64,000 nucleotides of DNA from Halichoerus grypus. Lineage: Eukaryota > Chordata > Mammalia > Carnivora > Phocidae. Below the pieces are notes generated by a model, which was not told the origin of the DNA, made no database searches, and worked only from the letters and a program-made list of their open reading frames with translations. The position numbers were made by a program, and so were the translations under genes. The stretch is from NCBI RefSeq assembly GCF_964656455.1, contig NC_135722.1:111544234-111608233 (forward strand), given 5' to 3'. Shown one piece after another: positions 20,870-33,002 of this stretch (its first letter is position 1; each line of letters begins with the position of its first letter).

Positions 20870-23275
20870 CGATTCTGAACATAACTTTAAAAAGGACACA
20901 TGTGTGCAATGCATTTTAGATTTTAAATCCAGCGTAGATAACAGAAGCGTTCACGCTATCTGACCTGGTAATGAGCTGTGAGGCCCCTTATGTGGATGCT
21001 CGGTGATGACACTCAGGGACAAGCTGAGCCTCGCTGGGGGGCAGCTCAGCAAACCAGCATCCACAGGCTGACTCCCCTTTCCAGCATCAGCCCTCATCTT
21101 CCTCCTGGTCCTACAACAAACATGCGGATGCCTCTTCCTCTTCCCTCTGCCTGCCTTAGGCTGGTCTCCTTTTTGGTGGGGCACAGCCCTTCGGAGAGCG
21201 CTTCCCCAGCCTCCCCTGCACCCCGGGCTGGTGCTGCTGGTCCCCGGGGCTCTCATCCCACTCAGAGCAGATGTGTCCCCCTGGTTGCTTCTGCGTCTGC
21301 TGCGTGGAGCTTTGGGGCACAGGGCTTAGTAATACACTTGTTGGTTGCAGAGCCGTATGTCATACACACTATTTGAAAAGCCTGATGCTTGGAAGGGTGG
21401 TCCAATGCATCAGTCTTGCCGACTCTAATTCCTAGGCAAGTGATGAAAGCAAGTAAAGCAAGTCTGATGTAAATTAGGGACATGATGGCTTTTCGAGGAT
21501 GCCCTGCTTTAAAATGGCCGTCCCCACTTCGCCCTGGTCAGTGGTCACCATGAGGCACGAGGGGCCAGTGTTTCTAAATCCTCTGATTTCTTAAAAGAAG
21601 CCAGAAGTAAGATTTTATATGTGAAATATTCTGATTTTTAAAACTCAAAGAAGTCCAAAAGGACTATGGACCAAATCTAACTCCCAGACTGACAGGTTTC
21701 AAGGATTTAGAATGAATAAAAGGTCAGTTTCCAAGAAACCCTAATTAGAGATTGAAGGCACTTGGCTCAGTAATATACTGCCATGATGAAACTCACTACT
21801 CCATTCCCCAACCCCCTCCGAAAAGAAGAAGGTTATCATCTTGGTGTCATAAAAGTTTTAATTTCTATTTCTCATCTTGGGCTGACAGTATTTTTCCACA
21901 GCATGTCCAGCTATTAATAGATAATAGATGCTTTCAGCCATTGGAAAAATAAGTTCTGAAAAAATGCTGCAATGATAGTTATTTCAGATTACTAAGAAAT
22001 TCTGTTAACAACAGAACCAACCAACCAACCAAAGTTTACCTTTAGTTGGAGATACCACCATGATGTATCATGGTTTTCAAGGTTTAAAAGTTTAAAGTAT
22101 TAAGTCTTAAAGTCTATGGGGGTAACTTCATGGAGAAACACTCCCGAGGGAATGGCTGACATTGTGCTCCTCAAAATTTTATAAATAAAATTGTATTTTC
22201 ATAAGGTTCTCCACATTTTATATCTCTGACCACAGGAAAAAATGACTGGTTCTCATGAAAACGGGTACAGCCCACCACAAACTCAAACAATCTTTGACAT
22301 CTGTTTTACATTAAAAGTTTGCATCTTGTTCTATACTGTTCCCATGATCATCTGAAAATAAAATAACTTTTCCATCAGCACGTCTTCCAGAAAGATGTAA
22401 TGTGTTTATCCATAGCTTTTATGCCCTTGGGTCTTGCTGTATGCTCCGGGGCTCCTAATTGGGGGGAAGTCCATGGTTCACATCAAGGATTATGATGGGA
22501 AAATACCAACTCCATCTCTTCCCAAGCTCAGGCCACGAGCAAAGAAACTGGGCACACAGGACCCTTCCTAGACAGGAAGAGGTAATGGGGAGCCAAGAGG
22601 AGGCCTTTTTAAAATAATGGAGTAAAAGGAAGGTCTGTTTCAGCGTGGGGAAAGAGCAGGATACCACGGGGCAGTGTTGAGAAGAGAGGTGTTTGGAACA
22701 GAAAGAGTAGGATGGAGCCTCCCACAGGCTCTCTGGCCGGTTAGCACCAAGCCTGAAATGAAGGCTGATTTCACCTGCAGGAGAGGGAGCTGTGGGATGG
22801 CCTAGGGAACGTGACTTCCGCATCCATAGCACGTCACAGGGGAGGACTGTCACGCCTGAGCCCTCCCGTTGTCTGCTGAGCCCCGTGGCCTCCTGGGGGG
22901 TCGGCACACAGGCAGGGCTCGTGGCTTCCAGGCTACGCTGGCCCAGCGCCGAAAATCATGCACAGTAGTACCAAGAAGTACATACAGCCTGGAGCGGCCC
23001 GACACTGGGAGGGAACTTTGTGGCCTGATTTAGAGTCTGACATACAGAACCCAGACAAGTGTGAGGAGCCTGGAGATGGAGGGAGCAGGGCAGCTCCGTG
23101 TCCACACCCAAGGGGAGGATAAGGCAGGGTGGGGAAGTAGGGCCCAGGTCTACTGGGGGAGCATCCAGCTCTGAGGGCTGCACCAGCTACTGTCTGTGTG
23201 AGCCTGGTGTTTGCAATAACTTTCTTTTCTAAGTAATAAGGAATTTGGTAGATTGGCTGTATTTCACTTTTATTT
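20870..23275. other. Unassigned non-coding stretch, partly GC-richer
   Basis: No repeat family recognised over 2.4 kb apart from a tiny (CCAA)n at 22015-22032. Open frames of 132 codons (plus, 20978-21376) and 150 codons (minus, 22455-22907) start in Pro/Ser/Arg-rich or unremarkable sequence, show no domain I recognise, and overlap other frames. I do not call genes. It would be a reasonable place to look for regulatory conservation. Confidence 0.4.
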
Positions 23276-23292
23276 AAAATTTTTCCCTCACT

Positions 23293-23755
23293 AATTCTTT
23301 ATCTCAGGAAACAAACTGAGGGTTGCTGGAGTGGGGGGTGGGGTGGGAGGGATGGGGTGACTGGGTCATGGACACTGGGGAGGGTATGTGCTCTGGTAAG
23401 CGCTGTGAATTGTGCAAGACTGTTGAATCTCAGATCTGTACCTCTGAAACAAATAATGCAATATAGGTTAAGAAAGAAAAAAAAAAGAAGAATGTAGCAG
23501 GAGGGGAAGAATGAAGATGGGGAAATCGGAGGGGGAGAAGAACCATGAGAGATGATGGACTCTGAAAAACAAACTGAGGGTTCTAGAGGGGAAGGGGGTG
23601 GGAGGATGGGTTAGCCTGGTGATGGGTATTGAGGAGGGCACGTTCTGCATGGAGCACTGGGTGTTATGCACAAACAATGAATCATGGAACACTACATCTA
23701 AAACTAATGATGTAATGTATGGGGATTAACATAATAATAAAAAAATTAAAAAAAA
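23293..23755 (+). mobile_element. Carnivora L1, 5'-truncated 3' UTR and tail
   Basis: Two related G-rich modules, each starting with 'aaacaaactgagggtt' (about 23309 and 23568), are followed by 'ggcacgttctgcatggagca', 'ctaatgatgtaatgtatggg' and an A-rich tail. An imperfect duplication, AAAATTTTTCCCTCACT / AAAATTTTCCCTCACT, lies at about 23276-23292 and 23753-23768. The whole insertion is 3' UTR and carries no coding sequence. Confidence 0.9.
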
Positions 23756-23769
23756 ATTTTCCCTCACTG

Positions 23770-24139
23770 GGTAAAGCAGAGAAAGGGATGCAGTGAGCTG
23801 AGAACTTGCCCCCTCGGATTGCCTGGCTGGCCCTGGGCGCCGGAGGGTACGGTGCAGGCCGGCGTCTCTCTGTGGAGCCAGGGAGTTCACCATATTCCCA
23901 ATTCATACATATTCTATACACAGGGTCATACAGGCAAGGGAAACATGCAGGATCCCCGCACACTCAGCCTTTGCTTATTCTCTTAATAGTTAGTTTTCCA
24001 CGTTGCTCACCTTTTGGATAGGCTCAGGCGCCTAAGTAATAGACTAAGCATAATATACATGCAAATAAAAGTTTAAAAATATGAATATATGCAAATCACA
24101 GCTTTTCTGTCCAGCTTCTCTGAAACTGACCCCTTAAAG

Positions 24140-24181
<42 letters not shown>

Positions 24182-25485
24182 AGAAAGGAAGAATTTCCAC
24201 TTTCAGTTCTCCTGTTGAAGTGATACAGGGTACCATCTCAGGCATCCTTCCCATTGTATACAGCGGTCCGTCCGCCCAGAATGCTGATTCTTCCTCCCTC
24301 ATTACCTACAGACCCGCTTTGCATCCTATCCGTGCAGTAAAGTGACCTCCCTGTGAATTCAGCGGCAACCCAGGCCGAGTTCAGCATGCCTGTTTCTGTA
24401 TTTCCATGTGCGTTATGTATGCCCCAGTACAGTATTTAAACCAAGCATGGAAGATGCTCAAACTATGAACACTTACAACAGTATCTAGTACCGAACAGGT
24501 ATTCCCAAAATGCTGCTTTTTCCCAAGTGTCTTGTTTTCCAGTGTGTACACCCTCTTGCCACGGGCTTGCCCTCTGGAGCATGACAAATAGTAAGTGAAT
24601 TTGTGTGGAGAGGATGACGTGCAGGTGCATTTATCTTCTGGCACTCACTATGGAAACCGAGAGAGTTGTGAATATAATAGAGGAGCTTTCTCATCCACAT
24701 TTAGTAGAATATTTTATAATTCTTAGTGGACCTGTTACAGTATGTGCTGCGCTGCCAAGAAGGAAAAGAGGCTGGAAACTATTAGGAACATGCTTTAGGT
24801 GGGTTCTGAGGTATTGATCAGCATTCTGGATCATAACGCCCAAGGGCGTGAGACTGGTATCACTTGGTTTGGGCTGACATCTGCATCCAAAAGGATCTGA
24901 TCTGATGGGTGGGCAAGGCGACAGGAATTGACTGGTAGTAATATTTGGATTCAGCTTGTAGTGTCATCTTAATTATTTTTTATTCATCCAGTTTGAAATA
25001 GGATATGAGCTATAATAAGGATTAGGATTTAGGGAGAGGATTACAAAGCCTGGTTGGGGGAAACAAAAGCTGGTCTCAGGGTGGGCAGCTGTGGGGAGGT
25101 TATCCAGAAGAGCTCAGGGGACACTAATGTTTCTGCATGAGACCTGTTTCCATTCTAGAGTAATCGGATAGGACGAGTTCAGGCTCATGGTTTTGAGCAT
25201 CAGCTGCTGAGGCAGACATAGGAAGAAGGGACTTTGGTTCCCCCTCCCCTAGAGCTCCTATCTGACTTCCCATTAATACCCTACTTCCTGAATTTCTGCA
25301 AACCCACACTTTAGACTTCTCTTTTCACAGTAACCAAATACAACTCAGTTTCTTTTCTATTTTTGAAGCAAAGAACAATTTCCTGGTTCTGATATTTTAA
25401 TTTCATTTTTGGCACTTGAGACAGAAAAAGGCACACTGGGTAAACTATTTGTGTTGTAACCAGCATTCATGTTCACACCGTAGCA
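23770..25485. other. Unassigned stretch containing an (AC)n microsatellite
   Basis: Apart from the microsatellite at 24142-24179 nothing is recognised. Frames up to 93 codons overlap on both strands with no recognisable product. Confidence 0.4.
24142..24179 (+). repeat. (AC)19 microsatellite
   Basis: An uninterrupted run of 19 AC dinucleotides. It is the longest pure dinucleotide tract in the window and so a likely length-polymorphic marker. Confidence 0.97.
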
Positions 25486-25489
25486 TTTG

Positions 25490-25610
25490 TACATACTTAT
25501 TCTAGGCACTGCCCAGGACCCAGAGTGAGACCTGATCCTTGTCTACTGGGGTAAGACAGATACTCAGTACTACAGAAATATAATAACATAGGAGTTGTGG
25601 AGGAAATATG
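25490..25610 (-). mobile_element. L2 LINE 3'-region fragment
   Basis: 'ttctaggcactgcccaggac' followed by 'gatccttgtctactggggta' and 'agacagatactcagtactac' resembles the reverse-complement L2 end. Confidence 0.5.
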
Positions 25611-26696
25611 CACAGTTTGAGACATTTATAATCTAGTTAGATTTTTAAAATTAGGTAACCTGATAGCTAAGACTGAATTTCTTTTAGAATTTGTTGTTGG
25701 AGTATCAAGCACTGTTCTCTTCTTGCTTGGGGTAACACATAAACAAACATAAATTGGAAAGAAGAAACATATGTCTCAGAAGCAAAACTTAAAAGTTTCT
25801 GGCCAACCTCTTTGGTTTCTGTTTTGTGTCAGAATGGATTGACCAAAATTTTATTATTTGGTCCAAGATGCTTCCTGGACCGTCTTGATTCTTGATGTAT
25901 AAATTACTGAGACAGAAGGTGGTAAGAATATTTAGAACCATGTGATTTCGGATGATTAGAAAATCCTGCCTCATGTGGCTTTGTTATTATTTTTCCAAAA
26001 ATAGGTCATTGTTTCAAAAATGGGTTATGTGGATTTCTCTGCGTCATCTATTTCTTGTATCTCTTACAGCCGGGGTGGGAGCCGAGTACCTGCTGCACAA
26101 GTGAAGATGTGCCCTCAGTGGTCCTGGCCTCACTTAAAGAAAAATCATCACTTTATAGGTTCTGCAAATAATTTATAAATTACAAGTAAATTATATGATC
26201 TTATGGGGATGTTCAGAACTGTCTAGAGCTTGAGGTTTTACTTCCCTTGCAAACTTATAAGCTAGCCTGTCACAGTTCCGTGGATACTGGTCGAGGCTAC
26301 AAGCCTGGGTCGGAGGTAAAGGCAGTTTCTTGTCAGAGTGATAACAGACGCTGTGTGTTCTCATCTTCGGATCTGTGCCCCAGGCCCCAGTTTCCACAGG
26401 GAGACGTGAAAGGACGAGGCGGTGCTGCCCTCGGTGAGCTGCCCTGCAGGAGAGGGACGCTGACCTGGGGAGATGAGTGGGCAGTCGTCATGCCTGCCCC
26501 ATGCTCTGCAGAGAGACCTGTCTGTCTTCCAAGGCTCTACTGGACAGACATCCTTGAGATTATAGTTTGAAACAGAGGACAGACATTGCCTTGAACACAG
26601 GTGTGTAGAAGTTGTAGATCCATCTGTGAATTGGATTTCAGGAGTCTTTTTGAGTCAGTAATTGGTAGAAACCATATATTGGGGGAAAATTGATTT
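25611..26696. other. Unassigned non-coding stretch
   Basis: No recognised repeat. A 107-codon plus-strand frame at 26247-26570 in a GC-richer patch has no recognisable domain. Confidence 0.4.
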
Positions 26697-26710
26697 AAAA
26701 ATTATTTATA

Positions 26711-26908
26711 GGGGCGCTGGGTGGCTCAGTAGGTTAAGCGTCTGGCTCCGGCTCAGGTTATGATCTCAGGGTCCTGGGATCGAGTCCCGCTTCAGGCTCC
26801 CTGCCCCGTGGGGAGTCTGCTTCTCCCTCTCCCTCCCCCCTCCCTGCCACTCGCTTGCTCTTTCTCTCTCTCAAATAAATAAATAAAATCTTAAAAATAA
26901 ATGAATAG
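26711..26908 (+). mobile_element. Can-SINE, complete
   Basis: The head 'ggggcgctgggtggctcagt' lacks one base of the usual GGGGCGCCTGGG. A normal core, CT-rich region and 'caaataaataaataaaatct' tail follow. The flanks share AAAAATTAT (about 26698-26705 and 26911-26919). Confidence 0.93.
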
Positions 26909-27069
26909 ATAAAAATTATAACTACCGGGAAAAAATTGCAGATTCCAACTGTATGAGTAAGTAGTAAGAGCAATTTACCTTAGGTTTGAAAATGATAAAT
27001 CAGGTATTTCTAAATGTTATTTCTTGGAAGAGTGATTTAAATAACATGACTTTTTTTGGTCTTCCTTTG

Positions 27070-28270
27070 AACTCAGTTTACTTTTATTTTGAGGTATAGT
27101 TGACATAGCATTATGTTAGTTTCAGGTGTACAATATAATGACTCTATTTGTATATACAGTAAAATAATCACCACAATAAGTCTAGTTAACATCCACTACC
27201 ATACATATTACAAAAATTATTTTTCTTGTGATGAGCAATTTTAACATCTATTCTTTTAGCAACATTCAAGTATGCAATGCAGTATTATTGCATATAGTTA
27301 TATATATTATTTAGAATATGTATACAGTCTCCATGCTCTACATTATATGCCCACGGCTTATTTATCTTATAACTGGAAGTTTGTACCTTTGATCCCCTTT
27401 ACCCATTTTGCCCACCCCCACCACCAAACCACGAATTTGTTCTCTGTATCTGTGAGAGTTTGTTTTCCTTCTTTTTTTGGATTCCACATATAAGTGAGAT
27501 CATGGAGTCTTTGCTTTTCTGTATCTGATTTATTTCACTTAACATGATGCCCTCAAGGTCCATCCATGTTGTTGCAAATGGCAGGATTTCCTTCCTTTTT
27601 ATGGATGAATACTATGGCATTGTATTTCTGCCTATCTCTCTCTCCTGCATTTTCTTTATCCATTCATCCATCCATGGGCAATTAGGTTGTTTCTATACCT
27701 TGGCTATTGTAAAGTGCGGTGAACGTGGGGGTGCAGATGGCTCCTCAAGACAGTGATTTTCATCTCCCTCCCATACATATCCTCCAGTGGAATTACTGGA
27801 TCAAATGGTAATCCTATGTTTAATTTTTTGAGGAACCTGCACACTACCTTCCACAGTAACTGCAAACAATTTGCTTTCCCACCAGCAGTCCATGAGGGTT
27901 TCCTTTTCTCCTCATCCTCTCCAGCACTTCCTGTTCCTTATTATTATTATTTTTTTATATTGGCCATTTTACCAGCTGGGAGGTGGTATCTCATTGTGGT
28001 TTGGGTTTGCATTTCCCTGATAATTAGTGATCTTGAGTATCTTTTCATATACTAGTTGGTCGTCTGTATGTCTTTGACAAATTTCTATTTGGATCTGCCC
28101 ATTTTTAATTGGATTGTTTGGGTTTTTTTTTCCTATTGAGTTGTATGGGTTCTTTATACATTTTAGATATTAACCCCTTATCAATATTTCTCCCATTCAG
28201 TAGGTTGCTTTATCATTTCTTTGAAGATATCCTTTGCTGTGTAGAAGCTTTTTAGTTTGATGCATTTACT
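27070..28270 (-). mobile_element. L1M (L1MA/MB-type) 3' UTR and ORF2 3' end
   Basis: The reverse-complement L1 3' UTR runs from 'gaggtatagttgacatagca' through 'agtctagttaacatccacta' and 'cccattttgcccacccccac'. It continues into ORF2 C-terminal sequence ('tccatccatgttgttgcaaa', 'gctgggaggtggtatctcat') and ends near 'tagaagctttttagtttgat'. It is 5'-truncated within ORF2 and is a longer relative of the element at 16195-16584. Confidence 0.85.
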
Positions 28271-29285
28271 TATTTTTTTTTAAAAGGGAAATTATGCAAA
28301 AAAGAAAAACAGTTCGAATGGTCAAATCTAATATGTTTGGCTTTCTTTTTGACAAACTGTTTATATAAAGACTTTGTTATTAAGATTGTCACCTTAAATT
28401 GGCCGTAAAGCCGGTTTACTCTTTAGTGCTTTCAAGTACGTTGTGCTTACTGAGGGTCAATCCATGATATTCATTTAGTCCTTTTAATTCATTCTGTAGT
28501 TTCCCGGAATGTGTTTACTGATTAAATGCGAAATACTCATTTCCAGGAAGTTTGAAGCTGAATTGTTTATTTATAGAAATGTTGACTTGAAAATATGTTT
28601 TTATATGGAGAAGATATTTTCTGATTTTCAGCATTTTCTCCAAGCACACCAGACTGTGGATAATGACTACGTTGCCCTAAATACTTACATACCTATAGTC
28701 ATATAACTACTCTTAATGGAAATGATTGTTTTAACTTTGGTTAATGCTGCTCCAAAATTAGAGGTTTCATTTTTAAATCACATTTTAATTTATTGTAAAT
28801 ATTACAATCCAATAAAATATAGGAATAATCTTTTATCCCATGACACTATTAAGTGAACCTAATGAACATATAATTAAGTAGATGATATTATTTTTTAAAT
28901 AACAATGAAATGCAGCAACATGGAGTATTAAGAAGTACTACATTTGGTCAGAGCACATTTTTCCAAACGTAGAGAGGCTATACCACCTGCTGTCCACGCA
29001 TCACATATTTTTTAACTTAATCTGTTTATATTTTATGATGTATCAATGTCTGAGAAACATTTACACATAAACAATGATGTATTCGACTGCCCTTTGTCCT
29101 TCTTTATTTATGCTTATGATAAATAATATAAGTTTTGCCATTGAAATTAAAATTTCTTTTTCCTTTTTGCTCTTAAAAAACACTATGCTGTGTTTTAGGG
29201 TTATGGGAAATATTATTGGTTGCACAAAGATTTTCGTAACAGCAACAACAGAAATCAAAATTAAGGAAAAAGGTATCAATACATC
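28271..29285. other. Unassigned AT-rich stretch
   Basis: Strongly AT-rich. No gene or repeat recognised, although remnants of very old LINEs could be hidden here. Confidence 0.4.
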
Positions 29286-29289
29286 TGAA

Positions 29290-30060
29290 CTCTAGCAAAT
29301 CGAATTGTATTTCTTTCAGTTACCTTCTTGTACTCATCCATATATATGCATGATTTTATAGTATGTGTCTCTGTATCTTTTTAAATATAGTAGAATATCA
29401 TACCTGTTTTTTCACATGTGTGATATGTATTCTTTATGATAATCATGTTAAAAGTCACATAAAATTATATTCAGGAACTTTCTGAGGAATTAATTATATG
29501 ATTAATAATTTACTTATTGTCAGACGTGTAAGTTATGATTCTAAATTTTTGTTCTTATATAAGTGTTGCCAAAAATATCTTACATATATTTTTAATGTAC
29601 TTTAGATTCTTTTTTAGACTAAATTAGAAGTAGAATTTCTGAAGCACAAAAACTTAATATAAATATTTTCATGATTCTTAAACCATATTATTACTTTTCA
29701 TAAAGGCTATTCCAGTTTCTGTGTCATCAGCAAAAAAGGGCAGATATAAATTTCACTTCAGTATAATACAGTTTTGGTGATGTCATTCTTTATACTGCTG
29801 CTAATTTATTGTATGAAAAATAATCCTCTTACTATTTTTAATTTGCATTTATTTAGTTATTAGTTGATTGAATATTTTTCCATGTGTTACTTTACTAATT
29901 ATATTTTATATTATATGAGATATATTTCCATGAACTTTGACTATTTATCTATTAGGGCCATAAAATTTTCCTCACAATTTTATATAAGCCCTTTTCAAAA
30001 TACAGTGCCCTAACCCTTTGCTGTCTTACTCAATGTAGTGTTTTTCTCTCAGCCACTTTC
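29290..30060 (-). mobile_element. Very old L1 (L1M/HAL1-type) 3'-region relic
   Basis: Faint but ordered matches to reverse-complement old L1 include 'aagtgttgccaaaaatatct', 'gaagtagaatttctgaagca', 'tttttaatttgcatttattt' and 'tgattgaatatttttccatg'. Divergence is higher than in its neighbours. The boundaries are approximate. Confidence 0.5.
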
Positions 30061-30404
30061 TTTTAATTGAAATTATTTTATTATAAACATTTAAAATGTT
30101 TGTTTCATTATGTCATTTCATTATGGTCCCTTCTATCTCACTCAGGTTTTTAATTATAATACAGATATGATAAATATTGAATGCCTCTTTTCTTGGGTTT
30201 GTTTTTATTTAGTTCACTAAATAAAATACATGAATATTTTATTCACATTTCCTTAGCTATATGATATAATATGAAATACAAATTATACAAATAATTATTT
30301 TTCCATATAGTTGACTTATTTGCCTCACATAATTTCCCCCCACATAATTTCTTTTGTAAATATTTTAACTTTTTTATTTCTTTAACTTAAATATTAACTT
30401 TTTA

Positions 30405-32250
30405 ATTTATGCATTATGGTAAAATGCATATAAAATAAAACTTAATTTTAAACATTTTCAGGTGTACAGTTCAATGGTGTTAAGTACACTGACTTTGTGC
30501 AACCATCACCACCGTCCACCTCCAGAACTCTTTGCAACTTGCAGAACTGATCCCTGTACGCTTTGCACAATAACTCCCATGAGCCTCTTTCCCCAGTCCC
30601 TGGTAACCCTGTTGCTACTTCCTTTTTTTTTTTTAAGTCCTCGTCCTCCACCTCCAACCCCCCACCCCCATACTGTAGCCTCTGGTAAACTACCATTCTA
30701 CTGTCTTTACTATGAGTTCAGGGTGTTTTTTGTTTGTTTGTTTTTTATAAAATATTTTTCACATACAAGTGAGATCATGCACTTTGTCTTTCTGTGTCTG
30801 ACTTAGTTTACTTAGCATAATACGCTCAAGATTTAACCATGTCACAAATGGCAGGGTTATTTTTAAGGCTGAATAAAATCATACATATATCAAATTTTCT
30901 TTACCCATGCATTCATCAATGGACATTTAGGTTGTTTCCATTTTTGGGCTATTGTGAATAGTGCTGCGAGGTGCCTGAGGCTGCAGATATCTGTTCAAGA
31001 TCCTGATTTTATTTCCTTTGGCTGTATACCCAGAAGTAGCATTGCTGGATCCTATGATAATTCTAATTTAATGTTTTGAGGAACCACCATACTAATTTCC
31101 ATAATAGCTGCACCATTTTTTATTCCCATCAACAAGGTAGGAGGGTTCCCTTTTCTCCACAGCCTTGAGAATTCTGTTAACTTTTGACTTTTGATCATAG
31201 CCATTCTAAGGTAGAAGGTGATACCTTATTATGGTTTTGATTTGCATTTCCCTGTTAATTAATGATGTTGAGCATCTTTTCATAGACATGTTGGCCATTT
31301 GTATATTTACTTTGGAAAAGTTTCTATTCAAGTTTTTTACCCACTTTTAAATCAGTTTTTTTTTTTTTTGGTTTTTTTCTTTTTTTTTTTTGCTATTAAG
31401 AGTTCCTTATATATTATGGATATTAACCCTTTATCAAATACATGGTTTGCAAATATTTTCTCCCATTCCATAGGTTACCTTTCATTTTGCTGATTCTTTA
31501 CTGTGCAGAAAGTTTTAGTTTGACATACTCCCACTGTATATTTTTGTTTTTGTTTCCTGTACTTTTCGTGTCAGATCCAAAAAATTATTGCCAAGATCAA
31601 TGTCAGGGAGATTTCCCCCTATGTTTTCTCCCAGGAGTTTTATGGTTTCAGGTCTCATGTTTAAGTCTTTAATTCACTTTGATTTTATTTTTGTATATGG
31701 TATAAGATAAGGGCCCAGTTCCATTCTTTTGTATGTGAACGTCCAGTTTCCCCAACACCATTTATGGAAGAGACTGTCTTTCCCCCATTGTGTAGTCTTG
31801 GCACCTCTCTTGAAAATTAGATGATCATATATGATGGGTTTATTTGGTGGTCTCTGTTTTCCACTGATCTATGTATTTGTTTTTTGTTCCAATACCATAT
31901 TGTTTTGATTACAGGAAGTGTGATACCTTCAACTTTATTCTTCTTGCTTAAGATTGCTTTGGCAATTTGGGGTCATTTGTGGTTCTGTTTGAATTTTAGG
32001 ATTGTTTTTTCTGTTTCTCTATAAAATGCTATTGGAATTTTGGAGGGGATTGTACTGAAATCCATAGATTACTTTGGGTAATATGGGCATTTTAATAATC
32101 AATCATCTAATCCATAAACACAGGATATCTTTTTACTTACTTGTGTCATCTTCAGTTTCTTTCATTAATGTTCTATGGTTTTCAGTGTGTAGCTCTTTCG
32201 CCTCCCTGGTTAAATTTATTCCTAAGTATTTTGTTCTTTGTAAATAGTAA
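30405..32250 (-). mobile_element. L1M 3' UTR plus ORF2 C-terminal half (sense arm of an inverted L1)
   Basis: The reverse-complement L1 runs from the 3' UTR ('ggtgtacagttcaatggtgt', 'gcaaccatcaccaccgtcca') through ORF2 sequences such as 'attgctggatcctatgataa' and 'tccagtttccccaacaccat'. It reaches about ORF2 residue 740 at 32250 ('ttattcctaagtattttgtt'). There the sequence switches to plus-strand L1. Confidence 0.85.
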
Positions 32251-32251
32251 T

Positions 32252-32900
32252 CCAAAATCTCTTAATGAAGAAAAGTGCAGGACTAGAGGGCTTCTAGTGA
32301 ATTCTATCAAATTCTGGGTGAATTCTATCAATTTAAAAAAGAATTCTATCTATTTAAAAAAGAATTGATACCACTCTTTCTCAAACGCTTCCAAAAAATT
32401 AAAGATGAAAGAACACTTCCAAATTCATATGTTGAGGCTGCATTATCCTGATACCAAAGCCAGACAAGGATACTACAAGGAAAAAAGAATCACAAGCCAA
32501 ACCCTTGATGAACATTGATGTAGAAATTTTCAGCAAAATATTAACAAATTGAGTTCAACAGCACATTGAAAAGAGCATATGCCATGATCAAGTTGGATTA
32601 ATCCCTAGGATGCAAAGATGGTTCAATACATGCAAATCAATAAATGTAATACATCACATAAACAAAGTGAAGGATAAAAATCATATGATCATCTCAATAG
32701 ACAAAGAAAAAGTATCTGACAAAACTCAACATCCATTCATGATAAAAAACTTTAAACAAATTATATATAGAAAGAATGTACCTCAACATAATACAGGCCA
32801 TATGAGATAAGCCTGCAGTAACGTCATATTCTGTAGTGAAAAGCTAAAAACTTTTCCTTTAAGATCAGGAACAAGACAAGGGTGCCCACTTTCCACACCC
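32252..32900 (+). mobile_element. L1M ORF2 reverse-transcriptase segment, inverted relative to its neighbour
   Basis: The plus strand reads as the RT region. 'ccttgatgaacattgatgta' and 'catgatcaagttggattaat' precede a frame at 32610-32810 with '[20 protein letters not shown]' and the '[16 protein letters not shown]' palm region. The sequence ends at about the 'RNKTRVPTF' (usual SGTRQGCPLSP) block near 32895. Frame breaks make it a relic. It abuts the minus-strand L1M with no spacer. Confidence 0.85.
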
Positions 32901-32904
32901 AGCA

Positions 32905-33002
32905 TGGGGCCCAACACAGGGCTTTATCTCATGACCCTGCGATCATGACCTGAACAGAAATCAAGAGATGGACACTTAACCGGTGAGCCACCCAGGCGCC
33001 CC
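32905..33002 (-). mobile_element. Can-SINE, head and core only (tail missing)
   Basis: 'gcgatcatgacctgaacaga' and 'gagccacccaggcgcccc' are the reverse-complement core and head. The GA/CT-rich region and poly-A/T tail are absent where it meets the L1 RT segment. No target-site duplication was found. Loss of the SINE tail points to a deletion at this junction. Confidence 0.8.

Noticed and set aside
20978..21376. A 132-codon plus-strand frame rich in Pro, Ser and Ala.
   Set aside because: It overlaps a 101-codon frame on the other strand, has low-complexity composition and no recognised domain.
22455..22907. A 150-codon minus-strand frame.
   Set aside because: No recognisable protein and no supporting promoter or splice structure. 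A frame of this size can occur by chance in GC-richer DNA.
32610..32810. A 66-codon frame with RT similarity.
   Set aside because: It is a fragment of L1M ORF2 in an inverted segment, not an independent gene.
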